From Jiulongibacter sediminis (GTDB lineage Bacteria; Bacteroidota; Bacteroidia; Cytophagales; Spirosomataceae), in contig NZ_LGTQ01000005.1 of NCBI RefSeq assembly GCF_001306455.1, positions 1,116,001-1,180,000 on the forward strand: a DNA stretch of 64,000 bases, given 5' to 3'. This document shows positions 1-8,536 of the stretch, in pieces (within the stretch, counting starts at the first letter, position 1; each line of letters opens with the position of its first letter). The translations under genes and the position numbers were made by a program. A model generated the notes under the pieces. It saw nothing but the letters and a program-made list of their open reading frames with translations, ran no database searches and had not been told where the DNA came from.

Positions 1-2
1 GG

Positions 3-74
3 GCTATCCTGTTTTCGCTGATCATGACTTTGATTGTAGCCGCCATCATGAAAAAAAATAAACCTGTTTTTTAG
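3..74 (+). CDS. C-terminal end of a membrane protein (partial)
   Basis: Only the last 23 codons of a gene cut by the window edge are present. They read as a hydrophobic segment (about AILFSLIMTLIVAAIM) followed by a short lysine-rich tail and a TAG stop at 72-74. This looks like a final transmembrane helix with a cytoplasmic tail. The stop lies 6 bp before the gldF start, so the two are probably cotranscribed. The ending resembles small Bacteroidota membrane proteins of the DUF4199 type, but that is a guess from very little sequence. Confidence 0.5.
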   Translation, partial: AILFSLIMTLIVAAIMKKNKPVF

Positions 75-80
75 ACTTTT

Positions 81-806
81 ATGTTCCCCATTTTCAAGAA
101 AGAGCTCAATGGCTATCTCAATTCGCTGATTGCGTATTTAGTCATTGTGCTTTTTTTGGTATTTACAGGCCTGGTGCTTTGGGTTTTCCCTGATAGCAAC
201 ATTTTGGACTATGGTTTCGCTGAGATGAATTCCTTTTTCAGCCTGACCCCTTTCATTTTGTTAATGTTAGTGCCTGCCATTACCATGCGAAGCTTCTCCG
301 AGGAGTTTAAAACAGGAACTATTGAATTTTTACTAACCAAACCACTTACTACCTTTCAGGTTTTTGGAGGAAAGTTTCTGGCCGCCTGGCTACTCATTAT
401 TCTGGCCATTTTACCAACGGTAGTCTATTATTTTTCGATATCAAGTCTTGGTAACCCAGAAGGGAATATTGACACGGGCTCCGTTATAGGTTCTTATTTT
501 GGCCTTTTCCTCCTGGCGGGTGCTTTCACAGCTGTTGGTATTTTTGCCTCCTCTTTAAGTCAAAATCAGGTCGTAGCCTTTATCAGCGGTGCTTTTTTGT
601 GCTATTTCCTTTTTGATGGAATTCATCAACTCTCTAACCTTTTCAGGGGAGTAACACAATACTTTACCGATTACCTCAGCATTTATTTTCATTATGAATC
701 ACTGAGCAGAGGTGTTTTGGACTCCAGAAATATCATCTATCTGGTTTCTCTGATTGTACTCATGGGAGCTTTGACTATCTTCGTACTACACAAAAAAAGA
801 AGATAG
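81..806 (+). CDS. gldF: Gliding motility ABC transporter permease GldF
   Basis: A 241-residue inner-membrane protein with about six hydrophobic segments (near 15-40, 52-72, 97-118, 136-157, 163-183 and 218-236). The stretch LVPAITMRSFSEEFKTGTIE near residues 63-82 and the PEGNIDTGS loop near 125 are typical of GldF, the ABC-2 type permease that works with the ATPase GldA and the periplasmic-domain protein GldG in Bacteroidota gliding. The length fits the family. GldG is usually the next gene, but here a PhzF enzyme follows after 33 bp, so a gldG partner must be elsewhere or lost. The family call is firm; a role in gliding in this strain is inferred. Confidence 0.9.
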   Translation: MFPIFKKELNGYLNSLIAYLVIVLFLVFTGLVLWVFPDSNILDYGFAEMNSFFSLTPFILLMLVPAITMRSFSEEFKTGTIEFLLTKPLTTFQVFGGKFLAAWLLIILAILPTVVYYFSISSLGNPEGNIDTGSVIGSYFGLFLLAGAFTAVGIFASSLSQNQVVAFISGAFLCYFLFDGIHQLSNLFRGVTQYFTDYLSIYFHYESLSRGVLDSRNIIYLVSLIVLMGALTIFVLHKKRR

Positions 807-839
807 GTAGGTTGACTTACAGACCTTCAAAATAAACAC

Positions 840-1622
840 ATGAAACTTCCGATTTATCAGGCTGACGCCTTTACAGATACTGTTTTTGGTGGAAATCCGG
901 CGGCTATTGTACCACTTAAAGAATGGATTTCTGATGATTTGATGCAAAAAATTGCATTGGAAAATAACCTCTCCGAAACAGCCTATTTAGTCGAAAATAA
1001 TAACCGGTTTCACATTCGATGGTTTACTCCGGCAGTAGAGGTAGACCTTTGCGGACATGCTACCCTGGCTGCGGCACATATACTCTTTGAAGAGTTAGGT
1101 TATGCCGGAGATATCATATTTTTTGACTCCAAAAGCGGTGAATTAACGGTCAAAAAAGAAAGAGATTTACTCACTCTTGATTTTCCGGCTACCAAACCAA
1201 CTAAGGCTGAGATACCGTCTGAACTGGTTGATGGTTTCAACATTAAACCAGAAATAACCCTCAAGGCTAACGAGGACTATTTCTTCGTATTCAGAAATGA
1301 AACCGAAATACGGAACTTAGATCCTGTTTTTGCCAAATTGAAAAAGGTAAAATCGAGAGGTATAATTTGCACGGCAAAGGGCGATGAAGTTGATTTTGTT
1401 AGTCGATTTTTTGCTCCCGCTGCCGGTATTGACGAAGACCCTGTAACGGGCTCTGCCCACACTAAGCTAGCACCATATTGGTCAGAAATACTGGGCAAAC
1501 AAACCATGAATGCTCACCAAATATCTGCCCGACTTGGCAAATTAGAGTGTACGATGAAAGGCGACCGTGTCCTAATTAGCGGTATGGCTGTCTCCTATCT
1601 GAAAGGAGAAATAACAGTTTAA
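840..1622 (+). CDS. PhzF family isomerase/epimerase
   Basis: A 260-residue cytoplasmic protein of the PhzF (diaminopimelate epimerase-like) fold. The N-terminus shows the family pattern QADAFTDTVFGGNPAAIV. Glu46 in NNLSETAYL matches the catalytic acid of PhzF. The CGHATLAAAH motif near residue 77 and DPVTGSAH near 200 line the active site in known members. Outside phenazine gene sets such proteins have mostly unknown substrates, and no phenazine genes are present here, so no pathway is assigned. It lies 33 bp after gldF with no visible promoter between them, so it may be cotranscribed. Confidence 0.88.
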   Translation: MKLPIYQADAFTDTVFGGNPAAIVPLKEWISDDLMQKIALENNLSETAYLVENNNRFHIRWFTPAVEVDLCGHATLAAAHILFEELGYAGDIIFFDSKSGELTVKKERDLLTLDFPATKPTKAEIPSELVDGFNIKPEITLKANEDYFFVFRNETEIRNLDPVFAKLKKVKSRGIICTAKGDEVDFVSRFFAPAAGIDEDPVTGSAHTKLAPYWSEILGKQTMNAHQISARLGKLECTMKGDRVLISGMAVSYLKGEITV

Positions 1623-1654
1623 ACCACTGAGCAGGAATATAAATGGCCATTTGC

Positions 1655-1686
1655 TTGACAACCCCTATCTCGATTTTGTAGATTTG
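1655..1686 (+). promoter_or_regulatory. Bacteroidota-type promoter for queA
   Basis: TTG at 1655-1657 and TAGATTTG at 1679-1686 match the -33 and -7 elements of the Bacteroidota primary sigma factor, with a 21-bp spacer. Transcription would start near 1693, about 85 bp before the queA start codon. Confidence 0.55.
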
Positions 1687-1779
1687 CGGGCTGTTTGACA
1701 CAGATAGTGAGCAGAATTGCCGGTTTGACCCAAAAGCCGTCAATCTTATCTAATAATAAATGGGGTTTACTGATAATAA

Positions 1780-2832
1780 ATGAAACTATCACAATTTAAG
1801 TTTGACCTTCCGCATAGCCTGATTGCTATGCAACCCAAAGAACAAAGAGACGGAGCCCGAATGATGGTCGTTGACCGTGCCACCGGCAAAATCGAACATA
1901 AAATGTTTACAGATATCGTGGACTACTTTGACGAAGGCGATATCATGGTCACCAATAACACTAAAGTTTTCCCGGCCAGACTTTATGGGTCAAAGGAGAA
2001 AACGGGGGCGAAAATTGAAGTTTTTCTTTTGAGAGAACTCAATCGCGAAATGCGTCTTTGGGATGTCTTGGTAGACCCTGCCCGTAAAATCAGAGTTGGT
2101 AACAAACTATATTTTGGTGAGAGTGATTTGGTCGCTGAAGTCATTGATAATACCACTTCAAGAGGCCGTACCATTCGTTTCCTGTTTGATGGCGATCATG
2201 AAGAAATGATGCAAACCATTCATGAGTTGGGAGAAACTCCATTGCCTAAAGATATTATTCAAAGAGAGGTGAACGATCTTGACCGAGAGCGTTTCCAAAC
2301 CATCTTCGCTACTGAAGAAGGTGCTGTGTCTGCTCCAACGGCAGGTATGCACTTCACCAAAAATATCATGCGTAAAATGCAGATTAAGGGTGTGGACTTC
2401 TCTCCTATCACCTTACATATCGGTATTGGTACGTTCAGAGGTGTTGAGGTTGAAGACCTTACAAAACACAAGACAGATTCTGAGAATTTCTCTATTCCTC
2501 AGGCTACCTGTGATGTGGTAAATACCGCTCTTGATTCAGGAAAACGCGTTTGTGCAGTGGGAACAACGGCCCTCAAGACATTGGAATCTTCAGTATCTGC
2601 AAGTGACAGACTCAAGGCCATTGAAAATAGCTGGACTGATAAATTCCTTTTCCCTCCTTACGAATTCAAGATAGGAAATTCTCTTTTGACCAACTTCCAC
2701 CTGCCACAGTCTATCGTTTTGATGTCTGCCTGTGCATTTGGGGGCTATGACCTTATCATGGAAGCCTACCAGGTAGCCATTAAGGAGAAATATGAGTTTT
2801 TCACTTACGGTGATGTAATGCTTATTCTTTAA
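1780..2832 (+). CDS. queA: S-adenosylmethionine:tRNA ribosyltransferase-isomerase QueA
   Basis: A 350-residue protein covering the full QueA family. It transfers and isomerises the ribose of S-adenosylmethionine onto preQ1 at tRNA position 34, giving epoxyqueuosine. Family motifs include the N-terminal [20 protein letters not shown], the central [15 protein letters not shown]-type block (here [15 protein letters not shown] near 185) and [15 protein letters not shown] near 302. The start ATG at 1780 gives [11 protein letters not shown], the expected N-terminus. It has its own promoter and ends in a strong terminator, so it is probably monocistronic. Confidence 0.96.
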   Translation: MKLSQFKFDLPHSLIAMQPKEQRDGARMMVVDRATGKIEHKMFTDIVDYFDEGDIMVTNNTKVFPARLYGSKEKTGAKIEVFLLRELNREMRLWDVLVDPARKIRVGNKLYFGESDLVAEVIDNTTSRGRTIRFLFDGDHEEMMQTIHELGETPLPKDIIQREVNDLDRERFQTIFATEEGAVSAPTAGMHFTKNIMRKMQIKGVDFSPITLHIGIGTFRGVEVEDLTKHKTDSENFSIPQATCDVVNTALDSGKRVCAVGTTALKTLESSVSASDRLKAIENSWTDKFLFPPYEFKIGNSLLTNFHLPQSIVLMSACAFGGYDLIMEAYQVAIKEKYEFFTYGDVMLIL

Positions 2833-2847
2833 GAAATTAAATCGTGT

Positions 2848-2855
2848 TATATTTG
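2848..2855 (+). promoter_or_regulatory. Candidate -7 box for ispD
   Basis: TATATTTG fits TAnnTTTG exactly. It lies directly before the left arm of the queA terminator hairpin, so an RNA started here would begin near 2860-2863 inside that arm. No good TTG is visible at the -33 position. Confidence 0.4.
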
Positions 2856-2885
2856 ATAGCCTACTCTTTTGTAGGCTATTTTTTT
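2856..2885 (+). terminator. Rho-independent terminator after queA
   Basis: ATAGCCTAC (2856-2864) and GTAGGCTAT (2871-2879) form a perfect 9-bp stem with a 6-nt loop, followed by seven T residues to 2885. The ispD ATG begins at the next base. Confidence 0.85.
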
Positions 2886-3590
2886 ATGTCAACTTCTGAA
2901 CAAAACCGATTCTCTATCATCGTTGCAGGCGGCAGTGGTACCCGCATGAGGTCAGTCATTGCTAAGCAATTCTTACCTCTTTTTGATAAACCTATTCTCT
3001 CTCATACCATTGAGAAGTTTCTGTCTATTCCAGAGAATAAAGTTATTGCTGTTTTGCCCTTGGATGACATGAATTTCTGGGAAGATATTATTGAAAGCAA
3101 TGAAATCCTGACGGAGGCTGTTGAAGCCGGAAAACTCAAAACCGTAGTGGGTGGAGCTACACGTTATCAATCGGTTAGTCATGGATTGGCCGCTATATCT
3201 GAAAATGAAGGCCTGGTAGCTATTCATGACGGCGTTAGGCCTTTGATAACTATTGAATTGATAGGAAATTCCTTTAGAGAGGCTTCACAGAACGGTTCGG
3301 CAGTTCTTGCCGTTGAACTCAAAGATTCGGCCCGGGAAATTAATGGACAAAAGAATCACCAGATTGACCGCTCAAAGATCAGGCTCGTTCAGACTCCACA
3401 AACCTTTGACCTGAATAAAATCAAAGCGGCCTTTGCTCTGGGTGAGCAATCAAATTTTACTGATGACGCCTCGGTTTTCGAATATGCCGGCCACTCCGTT
3501 CATCTGATTGAGGGTGATTACAGAAATATCAAAATTACAACTCCTGAAGACCTTGAGATTGCTGAGGTTTTTATGAAAAGCATGAAATAG
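2886..3590 (+). CDS. ispD: 2-C-methyl-D-erythritol 4-phosphate cytidylyltransferase
   Basis: A 234-residue nucleotidyltransferase of the non-mevalonate isoprenoid pathway, joining CTP to MEP. The nucleotide-binding segment VAGGSGTRM near residues 12-20, IHDGVRPL near 113-120 and TDDASVFEY near the C-terminus are family motifs. An upstream in-frame start at 2844 would run through the queA terminator and add a non-family N-terminus, so ATG 2886 (MSTSEQNRFS) is chosen. The leader is then very short. The next gene follows after 31 bp. Confidence 0.93.
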   Translation: MSTSEQNRFSIIVAGGSGTRMRSVIAKQFLPLFDKPILSHTIEKFLSIPENKVIAVLPLDDMNFWEDIIESNEILTEAVEAGKLKTVVGGATRYQSVSHGLAAISENEGLVAIHDGVRPLITIELIGNSFREASQNGSAVLAVELKDSAREINGQKNHQIDRSKIRLVQTPQTFDLNKIKAAFALGEQSNFTDDASVFEYAGHSVHLIEGDYRNIKITTPEDLEIAEVFMKSMK

Positions 3591-3621
3591 GCCATACAGA
3601 GCTTAAATAACCTTAATAAGA

Positions 3622-4149
3622 ATGATTGTTTGCGTAGCCTCTAAAAACCCTACCAAAACAGAATCGGCCAAAGATGGCTTTCAACGGCAATTTCCAGAAG
3701 AAGAAATTGAAATTATATCGGTAAGTGTACCGTCTGGTGTACCTGACCAGCCCATTGGCTCTGACGAAACTTATAAGGGGGCCCTTAACAGAGCTCAGAA
3801 CGCAAAAAAAGAATGTCCCGAAGCAGATTATTGGATTGGCATTGAGGGAGGAAACATTCTTCACGGACAAGAAATGGAAGCCATGGCCTGGGTGGTGGTT
3901 TTAAGTCATTCTAAAATTGGTAGAGCCAGAACTGCCGGTTTTTTCCTTCCGCAAAAAACCGTTGATCTCATCAATGAAGGTTATGAATTAGGACACGCTG
4001 ACGAAATAGTTTTTGAGATCAAAAACAGCAAGCAAAAAATGGGCAGCTCGGGTTTATTGACCGATGGACTCATTAGTCGAAAAGAATTATATGTACCGGC
4101 CGTGATTTTTGCTTTAAGCCCCTTCAAAAAAATCGACCTCTACCCCTGA
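3622..4149 (+). CDS. YjjX-family inosine/xanthosine triphosphatase
   Basis: A 175-residue protein matching the non-canonical purine NTP phosphatase family (YjjX/NTPase). It opens with VCVASKNPTKTESAKDGF, continues with SGVPDQPIGSDETYKGALNRA near residues 37-57 and has the WIGIEGG segment near 74-80. These enzymes remove ITP and XTP from the nucleotide pool in the cytoplasm. It lies 31 bp after ispD with no visible promoter, so is likely in the same transcript, and it is followed by a terminator. Confidence 0.88.
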   Translation: MIVCVASKNPTKTESAKDGFQRQFPEEEIEIISVSVPSGVPDQPIGSDETYKGALNRAQNAKKECPEADYWIGIEGGNILHGQEMEAMAWVVVLSHSKIGRARTAGFFLPQKTVDLINEGYELGHADEIVFEIKNSKQKMGSSGLLTDGLISRKELYVPAVIFALSPFKKIDLYP

Positions 4150-4159
4150 TCTATCAATA

Positions 4160-4187
4160 ACTGGCTTAGTAAAGCCGGTGCATTTTT
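4160..4187 (+). terminator. Terminator after the YjjX gene
   Basis: ACTGGCTT (4160-4167) pairs with AAGCCGGT (4172-4179) with one G-U wobble and a 4-nt loop, followed by a T-rich run at 4183-4187. Confidence 0.6.
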
Positions 4188-4189
4188 CG

Positions 4190-4197
4190 TACTTTTG
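4190..4197 (+). promoter_or_regulatory. Candidate -7 box for the MMPL exporter gene
   Basis: TACTTTTG fits TAnnTTTG and sits 44 bp before the ATG at 4242, two bases after the preceding terminator. The -33 region has no clear TTG. Confidence 0.45.
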
Positions 4198-4241
4198 CCG
4201 TCGTTTTCATAAGCCGATATTCTAATCGCAAAACCCTTTAC

Positions 4242-6629
4242 ATGGCATCCCTGAAAAACCCAAAATATTTCCAGGACTTCTGGAAAAAAATTGCCGAATT
4301 AATACTCAATAATCGCTTGACCTGGCTGGTGGTCATTTTGAGCATCACAGGACTTATGGGCTACCGGGCCAGCCAGCTGGAGCTGTCCTATGAATTAGCT
4401 AAGATTTTACCGCAGTCAGACGAGAGTTTCCAACTCTACGAGCGATTTAAGCAACGTTACGGCGAGGATGGCAGCGTTATGCTGATTGCCCTTGAGTCTG
4501 ACGATATTTATAAACTCGATGTTTATCGTGATTGGCATGCTTTAAGCCGGGCCATCAAAAATGTTGACGGCATAAATAACGTAGCCTCAAACACCAATCT
4601 CTTTGAGATTATCAATAACGAAGAGAAGAAAAAGTTTGATTTCAAACCCATCTCTCCCAAAGCTCCCACCTCTCAGGCAGAGGTAGATAGCATTAGAAAA
4701 ACCATTGAGCAATATCCGTTTTACAGAGGCTTTTTGTACAGCGAAGATGGTAAAGCTCACCTGATGGCAGTCACCTTCAATCAGGAGCAGATGAACTCCA
4801 AAAACCGGATTGGTATCACAGAGGAAGTTCAGGCTTTGGCAGAAGAGTTTGGGCAGAAACATGATATTGACATGCACTTTTCGGGAATGCCTTTTGTGCG
4901 TACGAACTTCATGTCAAAAGTTAGTTCAGAAGTTGCCATGTTTATGGGGCTGGCTTTTCTGGTTACTGCTGTTATTTTATTCTTGTTTTTCAGATCTTAC
5001 CGGGTCGTATTTTTCGCCATCTTGGTGATTGCCATTTCAGTGCTTTGGTCAGTTGGTTTTATTGACCTCTTCGGGTATAAGATCACGCTGCTTACCGGTC
5101 TTATTCCATCAATTATTGTTGTTATTGGTATACCAAACTCCATTTTCCTGATCAACAGATATCAGGAGGAGTTCCTCAAATGCAATGATCAGATTCTTGC
5201 TTTAAAGATTGCCATTGAAAAGATTGGCAAAACCACCTTTATTGCCAACGTTACCACATTCATCGGCTTCTTTGTTTTCTACTTTACCGGTAGTCCTTTA
5301 TTGCTCGAGTTTGGCCTGGTAGCGGCCATTAGTGTTTTGGCTACCTGGGCGGTTTCATTGATCCTGATTCCGATCATTTTCAGCTATAATCCGAAGCCAA
5401 AGGCCAAACATGTAAGACACTTAGAGAACAAAAACATCTCAAAATTTCTGGAATTTATAGACTTCATTGTTCATAATCGCCGAACAAAACTTTATTGGTT
5501 TATAGGTATTTTGGTTGGCCTTTCTGTGCTCGGAATGACCAGAATCCAATCGATTGGTCACGTGGTGGATGATTTGCCTGAAGATGATCCGGTATTTACA
5601 GATTTGAAATTTATTGAGTCTCATTTCAAAGGAATTGTTCCTTTTGAGGTTTCTATTGATACAGGTATTGAAAATGGCGTTTTACAACCTGAAATGCTTC
5701 AAAAAATCAGACTGGTGCAGCGTGAATTTGCCAAGTATCCTGAATTCACGAAACCAATTTCAGTCGTCGAGGCCATCAAGTTTATTTATCAGGGCTATCG
5801 CGGTGGTGAAGAGCGTTTTTATAGACTGCCGGGAGCATTAGAACTGAATAAACTCTCAGCTTACGCCGGTATGGCTGAAGGCCGCGAGAATATGGCCAGT
5901 GCCTTTATGGACAGCACCCGTCGCTATACGAGAATAAGTTATCAAAGTGAAGATGTGGGTACCATCAGAATGACAGAAATGATCAATCAACTTGGGCCGA
6001 GCATTGATTCTATCTTTAATTACGACCGTGATTTTGAAGAATGGTTGCCTATTGATGAGCAAGTAAAAGCTGAGTTGACCGGAAATGGGGTTGTTTTCAC
6101 CAAGGGGAACGACTATTTGCTGAGCAACCTGCGAGACAGCACCATTATGGCGATCATTTTGGTATCTTTTGTAATGGCAACTCAATTTCTGAATGCCAGA
6201 ACTATTCTTATATCAACGATACCAAGTGTGATTCCGCTCATCATAACTGCTGGAGTGATGGGCTTTTTTGGTATCCCATTGAAACCTTCCACTACTTTGA
6301 TTTTTAGTATAGCTTTCGGTATTGCTTCTGATGGTACAATTTACTTTTTGACGAAGTATAAAGACGAAATAGAGCATGGCAAAACCATCTCTGAGGCTGT
6401 AAGCGAGACCATTCGCCAAACAGGTATCAGTATGTTCTATACCGCGATAATTCTTTTCTTTGGTTTTGGGATCTACGTCATTTCAGGATTCAAAGGTACC
6501 GTTTTTCTTGGACTTTTGGTTTCACTAACCCTGATGATCGGCATGATTTCTAATCTGGTGCTTCTTCCGTCATTCCTGATGACTTTAGATAAGCGGCAAA
6601 CGGCGAAAATGAATTTGACCAATGGCTGA
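4242..6629 (+). CDS. MMPL/RND-family exporter
   Basis: A 795-residue inner-membrane protein with the duplicated layout of MMPL/RND permeases. A first helix near 26-43 is followed by a periplasmic domain to about 230, five helices between about 232 and 385, a helix near 415-435, a second periplasmic domain, and five more helices between about 635 and 780. The helix-rich segment GIPNSIFLINRYQEEF near 297-312 and its counterpart FGIASDGTIYFLTKYKDE near 688-705 are the usual paired motifs. Substrates of such proteins are typically lipids or other hydrophobic molecules; none can be named here. It overlaps miaE by 8 bp. Confidence 0.88.
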   Translation: MASLKNPKYFQDFWKKIAELILNNRLTWLVVILSITGLMGYRASQLELSYELAKILPQSDESFQLYERFKQRYGEDGSVMLIALESDDIYKLDVYRDWHALSRAIKNVDGINNVASNTNLFEIINNEEKKKFDFKPISPKAPTSQAEVDSIRKTIEQYPFYRGFLYSEDGKAHLMAVTFNQEQMNSKNRIGITEEVQALAEEFGQKHDIDMHFSGMPFVRTNFMSKVSSEVAMFMGLAFLVTAVILFLFFRSYRVVFFAILVIAISVLWSVGFIDLFGYKITLLTGLIPSIIVVIGIPNSIFLINRYQEEFLKCNDQILALKIAIEKIGKTTFIANVTTFIGFFVFYFTGSPLLLEFGLVAAISVLATWAVSLILIPIIFSYNPKPKAKHVRHLENKNISKFLEFIDFIVHNRRTKLYWFIGILVGLSVLGMTRIQSIGHVVDDLPEDDPVFTDLKFIESHFKGIVPFEVSIDTGIENGVLQPEMLQKIRLVQREFAKYPEFTKPISVVEAIKFIYQGYRGGEERFYRLPGALELNKLSAYAGMAEGRENMASAFMDSTRRYTRISYQSEDVGTIRMTEMINQLGPSIDSIFNYDRDFEEWLPIDEQVKAELTGNGVVFTKGNDYLLSNLRDSTIMAIILVSFVMATQFLNARTILISTIPSVIPLIITAGVMGFFGIPLKPSTTLIFSIAFGIASDGTIYFLTKYKDEIEHGKTISEAVSETIRQTGISMFYTAIILFFGFGIYVISGFKGTVFLGLLVSLTLMIGMISNLVLLPSFLMTLDKRQTAKMNLTNG

Positions 6630-7221
6630 TTATTTAACTACCCTTGGTTTAAAACTCCCTTCAGACCCCAGATGGGTGGATATCGCTAAAATGAACCTGG
6701 CTGATATTCTGATTGATCATGCCTTTTGCGAGCAAAAAGCGGCCAGCAGCTGCATTTCTTTGATTGTTAAATACCCTGAAAAGCAAAAACTAATTGAGGT
6801 AATGACCCCGGTTGTCACCGAAGAATGGGGGCATTTTCAACGGGTGTTAAAGGAAATGGATAAGCGAGGCATTCAGCTCACAAAAGCCCGAAAAGATGAA
6901 TACGTAGCAGCATTGCATAAATGTGGTAAAAAAGGGGGAAGCCGCGAGGAGCAACTCATGGAAGACGTTTTAATCTGTGCCATGATAGAAGCAAGAAGTG
7001 CCGAGCGTTTCAAGCTACTCTCCGAGGAAATTTCTGATGAAAAGCTAAAGAAATTCTATTTTGAACTCATGGTTTCTGAGGCCGGGCATTATAAAAACTT
7101 TATAGAACTGGCTGAAGAATATAACCCGAAAGAGAAGGTTCAGAAAAGGTGGCAGGAGCTATTGAGACAAGAAGCCGAAATAATGAAAAATCTGGAAGTA
7201 AGGCCTGACCGCTTTCATTGA
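6622..7221 (+). CDS. miaE: MiaE-like tRNA 2-methylthio-N6-isopentenyladenosine hydroxylase
   Basis: A 199-residue four-helix ferritin-like protein. Likely diiron ligands are Glu37 (HAFCEQKAA), Glu68 and His71 (EEWGHF), Glu123 (MIEARSAERF), and Glu153 and His156 (SEAGHY), giving the two E-x-x-H motifs of the MiaE family. MiaE hydroxylates ms2i6A37 on tRNAs that read U-starting codons; the methylthio group is added by MiaB, which is also encoded in this window (16616). The start overlaps the exporter gene by 8 bp, suggesting translational coupling. Its stop lies 1 bp from the convergent T9SS gene. Confidence 0.87.
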   Translation: MADYLTTLGLKLPSDPRWVDIAKMNLADILIDHAFCEQKAASSCISLIVKYPEKQKLIEVMTPVVTEEWGHFQRVLKEMDKRGIQLTKARKDEYVAALHKCGKKGGSREEQLMEDVLICAMIEARSAERFKLLSEEISDEKLKKFYFELMVSEAGHYKNFIELAEEYNPKEKVQKRWQELLRQEAEIMKNLEVRPDRFH

Positions 7222-7222
7222 T

Positions 7223-8512
7223 TCACCTTCTCACTCCCGTATTCTCAATCAAATAATACCCTACCAGTAAAGCAGCTCTTGCGGAAGGCGGCTGATGATA
7301 AACAAAGATTTCGTAGCTATTCCCCGTGTCAGTGAAATCACCCTCCAGAATTGTAAAATCAAACGAATGACCCTCTTCGGCTATGGCAAATTGGAAATCA
7401 TACATCCCTTGTTTTAATAAGGCTTTAGTCTGGTAATAACCTTTGTCATAATCATAAACCATTTCACCAGAGTCTTCACATTTGAATTCATTAAACCCTC
7501 CCAAAAAACACATTTTCTGATGCGGAGGAAGTTCTTCAGACTCAAAAACAACGAATGTATTGACATAATCAGCCGTAACTGATGGGTGCCCATTATCTCG
7601 GGTCTCAATGACATACCTCCCGTTTAAATCCGGAGCGTTAAGGTAAGTTTTGTCTGACCTTCTGATTTGAGGTTTTAACCAGACTTGATCTTCATATAAT
7701 TGCTTTACATCTGCTATATTATCACCGCGAGTAAAAGTGCTTCGCAAATCGACGTACCTAAATTCATTGCCAGCTTTAAACAGGTTTTCATTATCAAAAA
7801 AACGATAAGTCAAGGTATTCCTGGAGCCATTCACAGCATTGGCTGTAAAACCGGTTTTAATGGTTTCATCTCTAAAATTCTGACGAATTTCTATATGAAA
7901 ATCACTTCTGGGATTTCTTACATCATAATTTCCGAAGCCTAACTCAAAATTAACCTGTTGATGTGTTCGCCACATTGTTGGGTCTTGCGGAGTCTGTACA
8001 CTAGCCGTCAAAGATATATGAGGCTGCAAAACCCGAAAACGTAAAGAGGCTACCGGAGTGCCGTACAAATCGTTTTCGTAGATTTCAAGAATGTAATTTC
8101 CCGCGACTTTGACTTTGGGCAATTCAAAACCATAATGAAAGTACTTAACCTTAGTGCCCTGAGAAACTTCATAGTTATTAATAATGAAGTCATTATAATC
8201 ATTTAAAAACTCCAGATCACGCAGTCTTGACGGAGTCCAATCAAGATTACAATGTACAATTTTGACATGAAACTGCCTGTAAGAGGCCAGAAGGTCATCA
8301 AATTCAAGAATCCATTGCTCACTTGAATTCAAGGTAAAAACGGCAGGACGAAGAGTAGGGTAATTTTGGCCCTCAGTATAGGGGTATAACTGAATTGTTT
8401 TTAGGTTGGGGTCATTAACTTGTTTTTGATTCGTGCCATTAATTTGTCCGAAAAGACCAAAAACTATAAATTGAGAAAGAATAAAAAAACTACGGTGAAT
8501 TCTATTGTTCAT
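7223..8512 (-). CDS. Type IX secretion system plug protein (DUF5103)
   Basis: A 429-residue secreted protein with an N-terminal signal sequence (about residues 1-25). It matches DUF5103, the family of the Plug protein that closes the SprA translocon pore in the Flavobacterium T9SS. Family features visible here are the segment TLRPAVFTLNSSEQWILEFDDL near 52-73, the IVHCNLDWTPS region near 85-95 and a C-terminal SARAALLVGYYLIEN tail. It should act in the outer membrane or periplasm. It is transcribed divergently from a T9SS cargo gene, with only 24 bp between the start codons. Confidence 0.85.
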   Translation of the reverse strand: MNNRIHRSFFILSQFIVFGLFGQINGTNQKQVNDPNLKTIQLYPYTEGQNYPTLRPAVFTLNSSEQWILEFDDLLASYRQFHVKIVHCNLDWTPSRLRDLEFLNDYNDFIINNYEVSQGTKVKYFHYGFELPKVKVAGNYILEIYENDLYGTPVASLRFRVLQPHISLTASVQTPQDPTMWRTHQQVNFELGFGNYDVRNPRSDFHIEIRQNFRDETIKTGFTANAVNGSRNTLTYRFFDNENLFKAGNEFRYVDLRSTFTRGDNIADVKQLYEDQVWLKPQIRRSDKTYLNAPDLNGRYVIETRDNGHPSVTADYVNTFVVFESEELPPHQKMCFLGGFNEFKCEDSGEMVYDYDKGYYQTKALLKQGMYDFQFAIAEEGHSFDFTILEGDFTDTGNSYEIFVYHQPPSARAALLVGYYLIENTGVRR

Positions 8513-8536
8513 AATCCATATAAACTCTAAAGTTAA

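Noticed and set aside
1277-1507. 76-codon minus-strand frame inside the PhzF gene
   Set aside because: It is antisense to a clear enzyme gene, has no family signal, and similar shadow frames occur in most real genes here.
1623-1779. preQ1 riboswitch before queA
   Set aside because: No H-type pseudoknot pattern with an A-rich tail could be traced, and a normal promoter explains the region.
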